Assembly (NCBI RefSeq): GCF_033807715.1
Contig: NC_084610.1
Coordinates: 1,045,001-1,109,000 of the forward strand
Source: Cololabis saira
Taxonomy: Eukaryota; Chordata; Actinopteri; Beloniformes; Belonidae
DNA: 64,000 nt
Direction of reading: 5' to 3'
Part shown: positions 21,501 through 34,100 of the stretch, piece after piece
How the letters are laid out: each line of letters starts with the position of its first letter
How positions within the stretch are numbered: position 1 is the stretch's first letter
Made by a program: the position numbers and the translations under genes
The notes under the pieces: generated by a model
The model's database searches: none
Seen by the model: the letters and a program-made list of their open reading frames with translations, nothing else
What the model was told of the DNA's origin: nothing

Positions 21501-24500
21501 ACGTTTCTCCTAAACCTCCCATAAAACGTGTGTTTGGCTCGTGAGGCCTGCTGCAGATACGAGTACGGAGACCCGCCATTGCTGAAAATAAAAGTAACGC
21601 TGCAAACAGAAACAAACGCCGCTGCAAATTAAAGAAACGCTGCAAATAAAAAGAAACGCTGCTGAAAATAAAACGACGCAAATAAAAAAGCCACAACGGA
21701 AGTGAATTACCGGGGACTATTTTTGCTGTTGCACCAGTGTTTTTTATGTGAGAGAAGTAGTCCCTGACCACCACAAACAGCTTCAACTTCACATTCATAC
21801 AAATAACTATTGTTACCCATGCTTTAGATTATTCTTGGTACTATTATTAATGATAAAAACAACAAAATCAACAACACCTCCCAAATAAAAACACTGGTGC
21901 ATCGGCAAAAACAGCCCCGGGTAATTCACTTCCGTTGTGGCTTTTTTATTTGCATCGTTTTTTATTTTATTTGAAGCGGGGTTTCTTTATATTTTCAGCG
22001 TTTCTTTTATTTGCAGCGGCGTTTCTATTTGTTTGCAGCGTTTATTTTATTTGCTAAGCGTTTATTTTATTTGCAGCTGCGTTTGTTTCTGTTTGCAGCG
22101 TTACTTTTATTTTCAGCAATGGCGGGTCTCGGCCACCGTAGAGCCACACAGGACGGCGCCTAGATGGAAACTACTCACACCTGAGGTGCAGGAGGAATAA
22201 AGAGACTTTAGCACATGCAAATTACCCATGCTTGCTTCGACCGTAAGCTTCTGGCAGCCGACCTTTCATAAAGACAAACCTCGAAGGTGTCCAAGCGTCC
22301 CCGCTGGGCAAAAAACGAGATTAAACGTCGCTAACAACCAATGCCAGGAAGCCTTCAGCTGCATGAGCGGGGAAAGTGGGAGAAGCAGCGTTTTTAACCA
22401 CCTGTCCTGACAGGATTACTGCGGCTCCGGAAGTAAACTGTACATCATCCAGGAGCCTTTATTGGTCTGATTTTTATCAAGCACAACGTTTACAGCTGGT
22501 CGTGAACTTTGGCATTTAAGGAAACCGCTAAATAAAACACCACGGAGGGACTGAAAAAAAAAGAGTCTGTGACTCTGATTCGCACTCTCTTCGACAGCAG
22601 GAATGATTAATTTTTTATGTTTCATTATATGTTGACCTATTTAACTAAAAGCTGGGAGAGAAAAGGTCCATTTTTTATTTGTTTGGTCTTTTTTTTTTTT
22701 ACAGGTAGGGATAGAGAGAGAGTGTCTGTGCTGCCCCGGCGAGTGCGAGGGGGAGCGAGTTTGGTGGGAAATCCTGTGTTTACTTAAACTAGCAGAGAGC
22801 TGCGAGGCAGACCTGCTGTCTGCACTCTGCTTTCACACCAAATGCCAGCCAAATGACGGGGAAAATTACCCACCGTGGTGCCGAGGTTGGATATCAGAGC
22901 TGGCCACTTTCAAAACATCTTGGTGGACACCAAAATAAGGATTCTACAGTTTCACAGAAACACGGCCGCACATCTGTTTCTGATGCTGCTCTCTACATAC
23001 CCGAGCACGCTCAGAGGCGCTCGGCCAGGGGAGAGGAATGATCGTGTTTTCAAGATATCGCTGCTGACAGCTGGTGACATGAAGCCGACTGGGTTGTGAT
23101 CAGAAAGAATGTGCAGTGGACAAGGTAGAACAACTTTACCATATCAGAGCGCCGGCTGGCAGCTCCTGAGCTACCGTGTTGACTTAGTCCCTCAAGTCGG
23201 GCTGTGATTTCAGGCCTTGTGTAAGAATGCATTTGCCAACCTTCTGTCATTTGGTAGAACTGAAAGATTAAACTCTGAATAGACTCTAATCTGCTCCTTC
23301 AACATTTTTCCAGCTGTGTAAGAGCATGAAACAGGAGACACCTAACCTTTTACAAGGCCTGAAAAGTCCTAATTAGCATTTCAATGAAGGGAGGATGACG
23401 CCAGGTCATTGTTTGGTCGTCTTTGAGGATGTTTCCCTCAAAAACACTGTTAATGACAGCGGCCGCTGCTCTTCCCCACACCTGGCTGAAGGTTTGCATT
23501 TAGTGAGGCAGCACGGGTCCGTCCGTCCGTCCATCCATCCATCCATCCATCCATCCATCCATCCATCCATCCATCCATCCGCCCCTGACATGATTCACTC
23601 ATCTTTAACGTCCATAAAGCCTTCAAACATCAAAGACCATCTCTAATCTTCAGCCGTCTTTATCTCAACCACGTCTCCTCCCTCCGGACGGTCAGACCCA
23701 AACCTGCAAGTCACTTCCACACAAATTACATTTTGATAAATTCTTGATGTGATTTCTCCAACAAAGTAGTATTACTGATGTCTGAAGAGCAACTGTTGAT
23801 GAAACGGTGCCTTGCTCCCCCCTACAATCACAACTGACCTTCTTGGTTACTGTTGCTAACCACCTGTGCCATTTAGTCTCACCAATATTTAGTCTCACCA
23901 ATATTTATTATTCCATCAGAAATCATTTCAATTCGGACTATTATTTGAACCTTAAGGGTTCAATAAGTCTTCACAAGCCAGGAAGAATCTCTGTGTACCC
24001 GAGCAAGGGATTATGATAATAAACATCTGCACAAATGTCACCACAAGTTTGAGTTCATCCGATGTGCTTAATGTAACGTGAGAAGCAGAAATCCTTCCTG
24101 AAGGTTTTACCCCACAGAGAGAGAAAAAAAAACAGCATTTGTCAAGACGCTGTTGAGCCTAAAGGTGAATTCCTGCACTGTCGGTGCGCCAGGCGATGAC
24201 AGACGGCCGATGCCGAGCGTGATCTGGATGTGAATGATGACAGCTGGATTTCATGATCCTGCCCGATCAGAAGCGCCATCAACATGCCCCTGCCGGACTC
24301 TGCCGGACTCTGCCGGACTCTGCCGGACTCTGCAGGAAGGTCTTGTTTGTCTTCGGGGCTTCGGCCGGCGAGGAGCTGCGGTGTGGCCGGGCCAGGCGTG
24401 ACCCGGGGGAGTTACCGGATCCGTGGTCTGATCACGGGGCGACATGGCCTCCAAGGGGAGTGCATTACACTTAGTCAGCACTCCGCAGGAAACAGGAAAA

Positions 24501-27500
24501 TAAAATGTGCTGCTTCACACCGTCCTCCTCAACCCTCCACCGTCTCTTGTGGCCTCATCACGTTACACTTTTGTCTGTCACATCGAAGCAGGTCCTTCGG
24601 GCCCAGTTTAGTTTGTTTTCGTTTGAGTTAAAGTGCAAAAAATATTGAAGTTTATACAAAAATGTCCGGTTTAATTAGAACTCCAAGTACAACAAGCCGT
24701 AATCTCATGTCTCGTCCTGTTGCTGGTTCAGCTACAAAACTTGAGGCAAAAATCAAAACCCAAAGTCGGCGACGCGACCTTAAAGAGATCTAACCTGAAC
24801 TGACAACAAGCCGGAGTTTTTATTTTCAGAGCTGCTCTCTCTGCTTTGCATAAGAATCGCCGGCGATGTCCGCAGCCACGCTGCCAGGACGGTTTCATAC
24901 ATTTTTAGCCAAAGTACATTTGCAAAGGCTGCCACTCCTCTTGCGTTTAAGTAATTTACACTCCGACTTGAAAAATGTTCCAGTTAAGTGGCAACGCTCC
25001 CACTTATGCAAAATCTATCCGTCCTCCTCCTCAGTCTGCGTACGAGATGGAAAAGCAGGCTGTGGTTTCAGTTTCAAACTCCTCGACTGTCTCTGCGCTC
25101 AGGAAACCACGGGCCTCTCTCAGAACTGGGTCACATCACAAACAGCACGTTACATAAACATCACAGGTGGACATTCGCACTGTAAAGAGGGGGCTGCATT
25201 CAAAGCCGTCTCGGCCACTTTTCACCATGCACAATATCTTTCAACGGGGAGCACAAAACACATCTGTCCATGCAATGAAGCCAGGCAGAAAAAAGGAAAA
25301 AATTTACAGAAATGTGTTTCAAACCGAGTAAACAAGACACTGCTAAATAAAGCAATGAAAATGGTGGTGTGGGATTGAGGAAGCGAAGTCAAGCTCTGAA
25401 CCCAAAAAAAGGGAGGAAACTGGTAGTTTGAACTTCAGGTAAACTGCTCTTACCTCCACCATAATGTGAAAGGCGTGCTTGTTGAGGAGGAACATAAGAA
25501 GCAAAGAGAGAAGTCATTGCCACCTTCTTCAGTTAGTGGATGAAGCAGAAGCAGGTTAAAGGCACCCCCCCCTGGGGATCCCAAACATTTAGGGACACTG
25601 TTCCACATGGAGCAGATAAAAGGGTTAACAAAGGCAGGATGATTCAGGTTAGGAGCTTAAATGATGCTCTTTAGTAACTTGATCAACTGAAAATAGGCTG
25701 AATAATGTGTGAAAGAGACAAAAGAAAAGCAAACACACATGAAGGCGAAGCCGCCCCAAGACACGGATCAATCAACACCGGATCAATCAACAATAAATAC
25801 GCATAAACAAGATTGTAAAAATTAACAATATGACTGCCCTGCCTGGGCTTCTGCCCCCCGACCCGATGACGATAAAACTAAACCTTACGTAAATTAAAAC
25901 ATAAATAAGAGGGACAGTATTCCAACAAAATAATCAAACACTTTTACTGACTTATTTTTCAATTTTCACTTCAAAAGTACACCTTTTCTCCCTCCAAACA
26001 CAGCAGCTCTTCATTTCCACCTCTTCTATTGAAATGGTGAGGTATTTTTCTCGGAGTGAGGCAGAAAGTCGCCGCCACCGACGCAGCGGAGACGTGCTCT
26101 GCAACGAGAACTTCTCAATAGTTCCTTTAACATGAAATAAATGTGATCTTCAGAGAATGTCGTGAAAAAGAAAAGAAAAACTGCACCCTCACAAAAGAAG
26201 AGCCTTTTCATGTATTCAAAGAGTATGTATAAATTAAAAGGAATAGATATAAAAAAGGCGGTATTTTCTATTGAGAATAAAACAAGCAGCTCTAGTTGAA
26301 AAAGCCCAAAACAAAACCGAACCCCGAGAGACGTTTCAGACGACAGCATGTCCATGAAGCAGCTGCCGGGGCTCAGAAAACACTAAATAAGAGGCAGTAA
26401 AGCAACGAGCAAGTCAAATGACTTCTCCTCCTGATGCGTTGAACAACAGCCGCTGATGTTTGACAACTCTTTACAAAGCCAGACTACGACTAACGAGATG
26501 TAATTTACTCCCCACCAAAGCAAATGATGGGGATTAGAGAAGATGGACAGAGAGGAGAGCAGAAGAAGAAGACGTTGGTGGTGCTGCAGCCCTCCAGGTG
26601 AAGGCCTCTCCGTGTGAAAGCTGTGGCTCCGAGTCCTCGGACACAATCACTTCCACTTTCGTCTGCTCGCCACTGTGCTGTGAAAAATTGAGTCTTGGTG
26701 GCAAATATGCGGCCAGTGATGAAGCGCCACCGCTGCGACATCATGACCATCTCTGTGCAACATTTTCTGCATTTTACACTGGATCTGATCTGTCGATGGG
26801 TTGTGGGATCTAGAAATTAAATGTATGCTGAAGGAGAGCCAAAAGAACGCCTTCTTGATGTGATAAAGTGGCCTTCTCCCTCATTAAATCCACCTCCAGC
26901 ACGGCCTGATGCAAATACGACAACTACATAAAAAGTGGATCAGGAGCTCTTTTAACTGTGTGTTTTTCTCTTTTGTTTTTTCCCGGAGCCTTGCATTGTA
27001 AAATTAGAAAGAAGAGCCACAATAATGGATACGATCATGATCATTAAGTGGAAACAATTGCTTTTGCATCACGGAGGCTGCAGGATTCATTACCTTGCAA
27101 AGAAAACTAATGAGAGTGGGCCGATGTTTTGCAGAAAGGAAGATGTGATAAGGGTCTAAGGGCCCGATTTACTAAAGGTTTGCGTGTGTTAAAACCTGTG
27201 CAAACTTGACAGCACCCGCAAACCAAAGTGCCAGCTGATCTACTAACAGCGTGCAAAGAGGATTGCGTCTCTGAAATGCGCTAAATTGCACACGCAATTC
27301 AGTTAGTACTTTTGCCCTGATGAATAATCAATATGGGGCGTAACCGCCAGAGAGCGCTAAATACTGGGAGGGGAAGATGCAAATATGTCCATTTACCACG
27401 CGCAATGAGATTTACCAAGCCTGAAAGTTTTTGCGCGTATTGTGATTGCGTCTGTATTTAATACGTTTGAAAGGAAGGTGCTAATCTGCTGCTGCTGTTA

Positions 27501-30500
27501 TTGTGGCAAGGAGGCCACATCCAAAATCAAAGAATACGCAGAGAGAGAGTCTTTATTCTGCTGCATGCTATTTTAAAAATGGTTGCACAAATTTTATTAA
27601 AGGCCACTTTTTCTTTAGTTCTTCGGCTTATATCTTGCCACCTTCTCTTATTGTGCCCCCCTCCACTCGCCCACAAGCAGGCCAAGCCTTTCTGCAAAAC
27701 TTTGTATTTTATTGATTATTTATCTTATTGAACGTGAAATCATCCTTCGTAAATTACATTTAATTAAAACCCGTGCTTATTAATCACAAAACACAGGTTA
27801 AACATCATGACCAAATCCGCTCCGACCCGCTGTGTCAGGATCAGCGCAGAGACTGCAGCTTCGCCTGAATTATGCTTCTGCGTTAAATCGACGGCCATAT
27901 GATGGTCCCGTCTGTCACACATTTACTGTCAGTGTTTGCTATATAATATATAATATTTGCAATATACTGTGGACATCTGAATAAAAACTTAACTCATAAA
28001 TAGATGAATCAAAGCGCTCTCCAGCTCTGTGTCTGATGTCTTTTTCTCCTCAGATCATGCCGAGCACCGCCGGGTCACGCAAACCCGACCAATTAAATAT
28101 TAAAATCAAATTCGGTCCTGTGGCCCGTTTTTATATTTCGTATTTTTGATCTGTGTCTAAAATTGAAATATGAAAAACCAGACGTTTTTCCGTTTTTTGT
28201 GTTACCAACTGCATTTATTCTATCGCAGGTTTTCTCCGATATTGCGTTTCTTTTGGTAATGTTTAAATGTCTTTGCTGTAGTTCATGAATGTGTTTATTT
28301 GCCTCTTCCACTAATATCTCTAACTCCAACTCGTCAAATTTCATTTTGCGCTTGTGACTTGTGACTGTGCTTTCCATCCAGACTCTCCATGGCGCAGATC
28401 TGCGCTCGCAAACCTTAACACGCAACACCTCATTTAAATACTGCAGTTTGCACCTGTTATCAATTGCGCACGCAATCTTAGTTGATCACCTGCAAACCAC
28501 ACGCAAAACGCACGCGCAAACTTTTTCAGTGCACACGCAATTTAGTACTCTTTATTTAGGATCTTAGTAAATCGGGCCCTAAATGTGCAAAAATTCTGAA
28601 TATGGCATCAATGGTTAGACCTTCGTTATAGATGGATTAGTGAATGAGGCTGTCGAGCAGCCACCATTCATGTGGTCCCTTATCTCAGACACAAAGAAAA
28701 AGAAAAAAAAGAGAGAAGCAAACGGTAAAGTAACCAAAATGTGAATTCCAGTATTCAAATAGATGCAAAAAAGCTAAAAGTGAGACATAAAGATTGCAAA
28801 ATACAACCAAAAAATGAGATGAAGAATAAGCAGTTAAAGACACAAAAAACACATTCTAAATGAGCCTGATGCAACCTGAGGATTCAAACACAGGATGGCA
28901 ACAGAGAGACAAAGAACAACTGATAAATAAAACAGCCAAAAAATAATGCTATCGACCCAAAAGGGCAGCAAAAATGATCAGAATGTGCAAACAACCATGA
29001 TCATGAAGACCAGACATACTTGTAAAGATTTATTTTAACTCCGTGTGGAGGATTTATGGAGGATTTATGCCTCGTAAAAAACCCCACCAGTCCCCCCAAA
29101 GTCTTCTCCTGGTGCAGAAACAGGCGTGACAAAGCATTAATGAAGCTCCAGTAACTCCCCCCCCGTGCAACATGATATTAAACATGATGCCAGAATCTTT
29201 CAGATGACTGACTCGTCCAAAAAACAAGTTGTTCAGATTTCATCTTGCGATGCGTTTCTTTGCAGCATTTTGGTTTGCTTTGTTGCCAGATGATGTTTTC
29301 ATGTGTGTGAGTTCTGAAATGTCAGAGACTTAACTTTGAATCACCTAAATGCCTTCATGAGTGTGTGTGTGGCACATGTACGTGCAGGTTTGCACGGTGT
29401 AATTCAGTGACGTGCGCTGCAGCAGAGGGTTTGTTTGTGCAGTGTTGTTACATTCAACAGTGCATAAAGTGCTACAAGCGGTCCTCTTTGCACAACCAGG
29501 ACATTTGACTTTTCTTCCGTTTAATAGAGCTACAAAAGAAACAAACAGCCACCCCAAAATAAACAGACTGAAATAAAGCCCTCCCTACGTTCCCCCGTGC
29601 TGCATCCCTCTAGCTCCCTCCATGTACGAGCTTAAATCAATACAAAACAAGCCGCGGACATAAAAGCAGCTACTTGTCGGACTACAAATATGTCTGTTTT
29701 AACGTCGATGGAATGGCAGACGGGAAGACTTCCCTGCATCTGATCCTCTCGGGACTGAAAACATTCATGTGCAAGTTACCTCTTCTGTCTTTGTACACCT
29801 ACTCGTTCGTGCAGGAACACACTCCTGCACGCACACTATTACACACTCAGTAGGACTTCATTTGCAACACGCTTTTTATTCATTTTATTCCCCCGTGACT
29901 CTCTGGATCCTTCAGCGATTGTTTCATTTCAACCGGCTCACCGTTGGACACCTGATCCACTCCTTTTGGGTCATGATCTTGTTTTATGTTGTTTATTTTC
30001 CCCCCCTCATTTATCCGTTTCCAGGTAAGATGCTCCATAAGCCTCTTAGCGGTGTTGTTTTCCATCACACATCAGCTTTGTTTCCAGATTGCATTGTGTA
30101 AGTGTCTTTTTATCTCTCTCCTGCTCGGCTTCAGTACTGTGCAAATACAATAAGTAAGTTGAGAGAATGGCGCGTCTCTCTTCTCTTCACTCTCTCCCCC
30201 TCACACCCCCGCACTCCCACCCACCACCTCCCTCCTCGCAGGCAGAGCTGCGAGCTTCTCTCTGTTTAGTTCTGTTTGCCTATATAAAGCCTCATCAATA
30301 ATGCAGAGGCCCCTGACTCCTCTTCCATACGGTGCAGAGCTCTGCACGGCTTTCCTTCTCCCCCCGCCGCCTGGAGACTATAGCTCTGCTGCAGCTGAGG
30401 AATCACAGGCACCAGTTTCCTCGGGAATTCAGAGGAACAGCTTTGTTTTCAGGCCTGAAAATCTAGAACTTGGTGAAATTACACAACGCCGATGAAGAAA

Positions 30501-30634
30501 TGAGTCCAAGTGCAGATACTGGGGTTTTACATAAAAAGCAGCTGTGAAAAAAGGAAAAGGATTTTGTGTGCGACGAGGAAGATGAGAGCTACGAGTTTTC
30601 CACACTTTTCTACATAACATACACACACACATAC

Positions 30635-30682
<48 letters not shown>

Positions 30683-31072
30683 CTGTCTCTGAAAATTTGA
30701 ATATTGTGATAAAGTCCTTTATTTTCTGTAATGCAATTAAAAAAACAAAAATGTCATACATTCTGGATTCATTACAAATCTACTGAAATATTGCAAGCCT
30801 TTTATTATTTTAATATTGCCGATTATGGCTTACAGTTTAAGATTAAGATTCCCAGAATATTCTAATTTTTTGAGATAGGATATTTGAGTTTTCTTAAGCT
30901 GTGAGCCATGATCAGCAATATTAAAATAATAAAAGGCTTGCAATATTTCAGTTGATTTGTAATGAATCCAGAATGTATGACATTTTTGCATTACAGAAAA
31001 TAAAGGACTTTATCACAATAATCTAATTTTCTGAGACAGTCCTGTATGTATGTATGTATGTATGTATGTATG

Positions 31073-31107
<35 letters not shown>

Positions 31108-34100
31108 GAATAAAAGCCCCTCTGACACAAGAAAAACTTAACTTCCATCCCTGTATCTGCAGACTGAAGACAGAAACCTATTTCTGAGGTAAACTCACAT
31201 GCACATGATGTCCACCCCCCGATCCAGAGGTGAAGACCGATCCTACTAAGGCGACTCCGTCAGTGAAGCTCAAAGTTGGTCTTATTGAGAAGGCAGAACT
31301 TCGACTCATGTGGGAGATAAATGTCAACAAAACCAATCTAGATGAGTCGGGCATTTCTGCTTTATCAGAATCGTGTGCATTGCAGCAGCTCTGCATCGTC
31401 TCTATTCCCGTTTGCTGTCATGCTTTTGCTGATACAATTTATGTTTCCAGGAAATAAATTGTGTCACACGCAGGGGCTGAAGCGTTTTACATATCCTCTT
31501 TGTTTGCAATTAAAACGATAAAGCGGGACTGAACAGACAACAGGAAACAGGAAGTCAGCTTTGAAGAAAGAGGGCAGCACAGTCCTAAAACTCTCAGAAC
31601 CAAAAGGTGAACACGAGGAGACTAAAGAATAAAAAAGGAAATCAAACAAAAACCAGCTGCTACTTTGTTTTCCTGAAGGACTTACATGTGTGGGGACGAG
31701 GGCGGCTGGGTAGGCCAGTTTGTGATGCCTCCACATCCAGAAGGAGAAGAGGACCACGGCAGCCAGGCCGATGATGGGCACCAGGGAGTAAAGCAGCGTA
31801 CTCAAGAGCTGGGGCTTCTGGGGAAACGGGTTGGAGGTGGCTGTGAGCAGAGAGAGAAAAACAAGGAAAAATTGACGAGCCAGGACTCGTTTTACTTTCA
31901 CAGAAACAAAGTGAAGAGATGAAACACTTTGACTCAAATAAAAGATATATTTATACACAAAGAGACAGCATCATCTCCAAGCGCAGCACTAACCCAGCTT
32001 ACTGCCACTGTGCTTCAAGATCACATCAACCCATGCACGCACGCACACACACGCACGCACACACAGGATTAGCAAATCCATCTCGTGACTCCACGTAATC
32101 CGCCTGCCAAAAATAACAGAGCTCTGAACTGTGTCCGACCCTGAAGTGGTCGCCGGGTGACGCCTGCTGGCTCAGCCCGTCCTCCCGTCACAAGGTGGGA
32201 CAGTCTGATTCGGCAGAGCTGTCACAGCGCCGACACTCAGACGCCGACCACCGCGGCCATCCTCGGGGGGGAGGGGGGTCTGCCGGCGCTGCACCAGCTG
32301 CACCGTGGGACTCTCGGCGGGGCTGGCCCAGAGTTTCCCTCTCTGCAGGTTTTCTCAGTCAAATTCAAAAGCAACACAAAGAGACAGATGAGCCTGCTGG
32401 CTGTAAAGTGATAAGTGCAAGGACGTCGGCGGTGCTGCTGCACATCACTTCATAACACACTTACAAACACTCAAGAGTCCTGTTATTGAACATTTAGAGG
32501 CAAATGTCCCTTCCTTTCTTCAGCGTATCCTGGTTGTCTCACCGTTATCCATCTTGCTGCTCCTCCATCTGCTTGATCTTGAACTCTTTGGCTTAAGGAG
32601 TTCATCATATCATGAAACTAAGACTTTGTTCTTCAAACTTAAGATGTACTTGGTTTTTCTAATTCAGGTAATGAACTGATGTTATATATTATCTATTTGT
32701 CATCTAATGTCGTATTCGCTTCAATTTACACCCCTGTGATGAATTATGTGATAAATTATATATTTTTTTCTCAGTAACATCCTGAAACAAGATCTTAGGT
32801 TTTTCACTTTTACACCTTCACAAGTATGTTTTGTCGGGATATTTCTGCAAATTACACATTTTTCGGCACAAATTATGCAAATATGCAAATCTTTTGCAAT
32901 AATTCTACTTATTATGCAAATCCCATTGCCTGGTGTAAACTGTGTGCATATGGCAATAAAACATCTTGAATCTTGAAGACCAAGCCTTCAAAATAAAAGG
33001 TTTGTTCATGTTGTTTTGTATATTGGATCATTTTCACATTAAGTTCTAGCGCAGACACTCGCGTGCAAAAGTTTACTCTTTAAGCCTTTTATTGGGTGGT
33101 TGTTTAAAAATGTGAAACTTTTTCAACTGTGCATTATTTACAGTGGGGAGAACAAGTATTTGATACACTGCCGATTTTGCAGGTTTTCCCACTTGCAAAG
33201 CATGTAGAAGTCTGTAATTTTTATCATATGTACTCTTCAACTGTAAGTGACAGAATCTTAAAAAAAAATCCAGAAAATCACATTGTATGATTTTTAAGTA
33301 ATTAATTTGCATTTTATTGCATGACATAAGTATTTGATCACCTGTCAACCAGTAAGACTTCCGGCTCTCACAGAGCTGTTAGTTCTTCTTTAAGAAGCCC
33401 TCCTGTTCTCCACTCATTACCTGTATTAACTGCACCTGTTTGAACTCGTTACCTGTATAAAAGACACCTGTCCACACACTCAATCAACCAAACTCCAACC
33501 TCTCCACAATGGCCAAGACCAGAGAGCTGTGTAAGGACATCAGGGATAAAATTGTAGACCTGCACAAGGCTGGGATGGGCTACAGGACAATAGGCAAGCA
33601 GCTTGGTGAGAAGGCAACAACTGTTGGCACAATTATTAGAAAATGGAAGAAGTTCAAGATGACGGTCAATCTCCCTCGGTCTGGGGCTCCATGCAAAATC
33701 TCACCTGGTGGGGCATCAATGATCATGAGGAAGGTGAGGGATCAGCCCAGAACTACACGGCAGGACCTGGTCAATGACCTGAAGAGAGCTGGGACCACAG
33801 TCTCAAAGAAAACCATTAGTAACACACTACGCCGTCATGGATTAAAATCCTGCAGCGCACGCAAGGTCCCCCTGCTCAAGCCAGTGCATGTCAAGGCCCG
33901 TCTGAAGTTTGCCAATGACCATCTGGATGATCCAGAGGAGGAATGGGAGAAGGTCATGTGGTCTGATGAGACTAAAATAGAGCTTTTTGGTCTAAACTCC
34001 ATTCGCCGTGTTTGGAGGAAGAAGAAGGATGAGTACAACCCCAAGAACACCATCCCAACCGTGAAGCATGGAGGTGGAAACATCATTCTTTGGGGATGCT

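Larger units (their letters stand above)
22131..27159. other. acvr2a intron 4, mostly unique DNA
   Basis: About 5 kb without a recognisable gene. It holds a CCAT microsatellite (23517-23580) and a decamer repeat (24291-24330). The 170-codon frame at 24866-25378 has no resemblance to a known protein and I did not call it. Confidence 0.5.

Noticed and set aside
23517..23580. Regular short repeats considered as a possible CRISPR-like array
   Set aside because: Uninterrupted CCAT tetranucleotides with no spacers; an ordinary microsatellite in a vertebrate genome.
24866..25378. 170-codon plus-strand ORF in intron 4
   Set aside because: No recognisable domain and no splice or start context; it lies inside an intron of acvr2a on the opposite strand, in a length range expected by chance over 64 kb.
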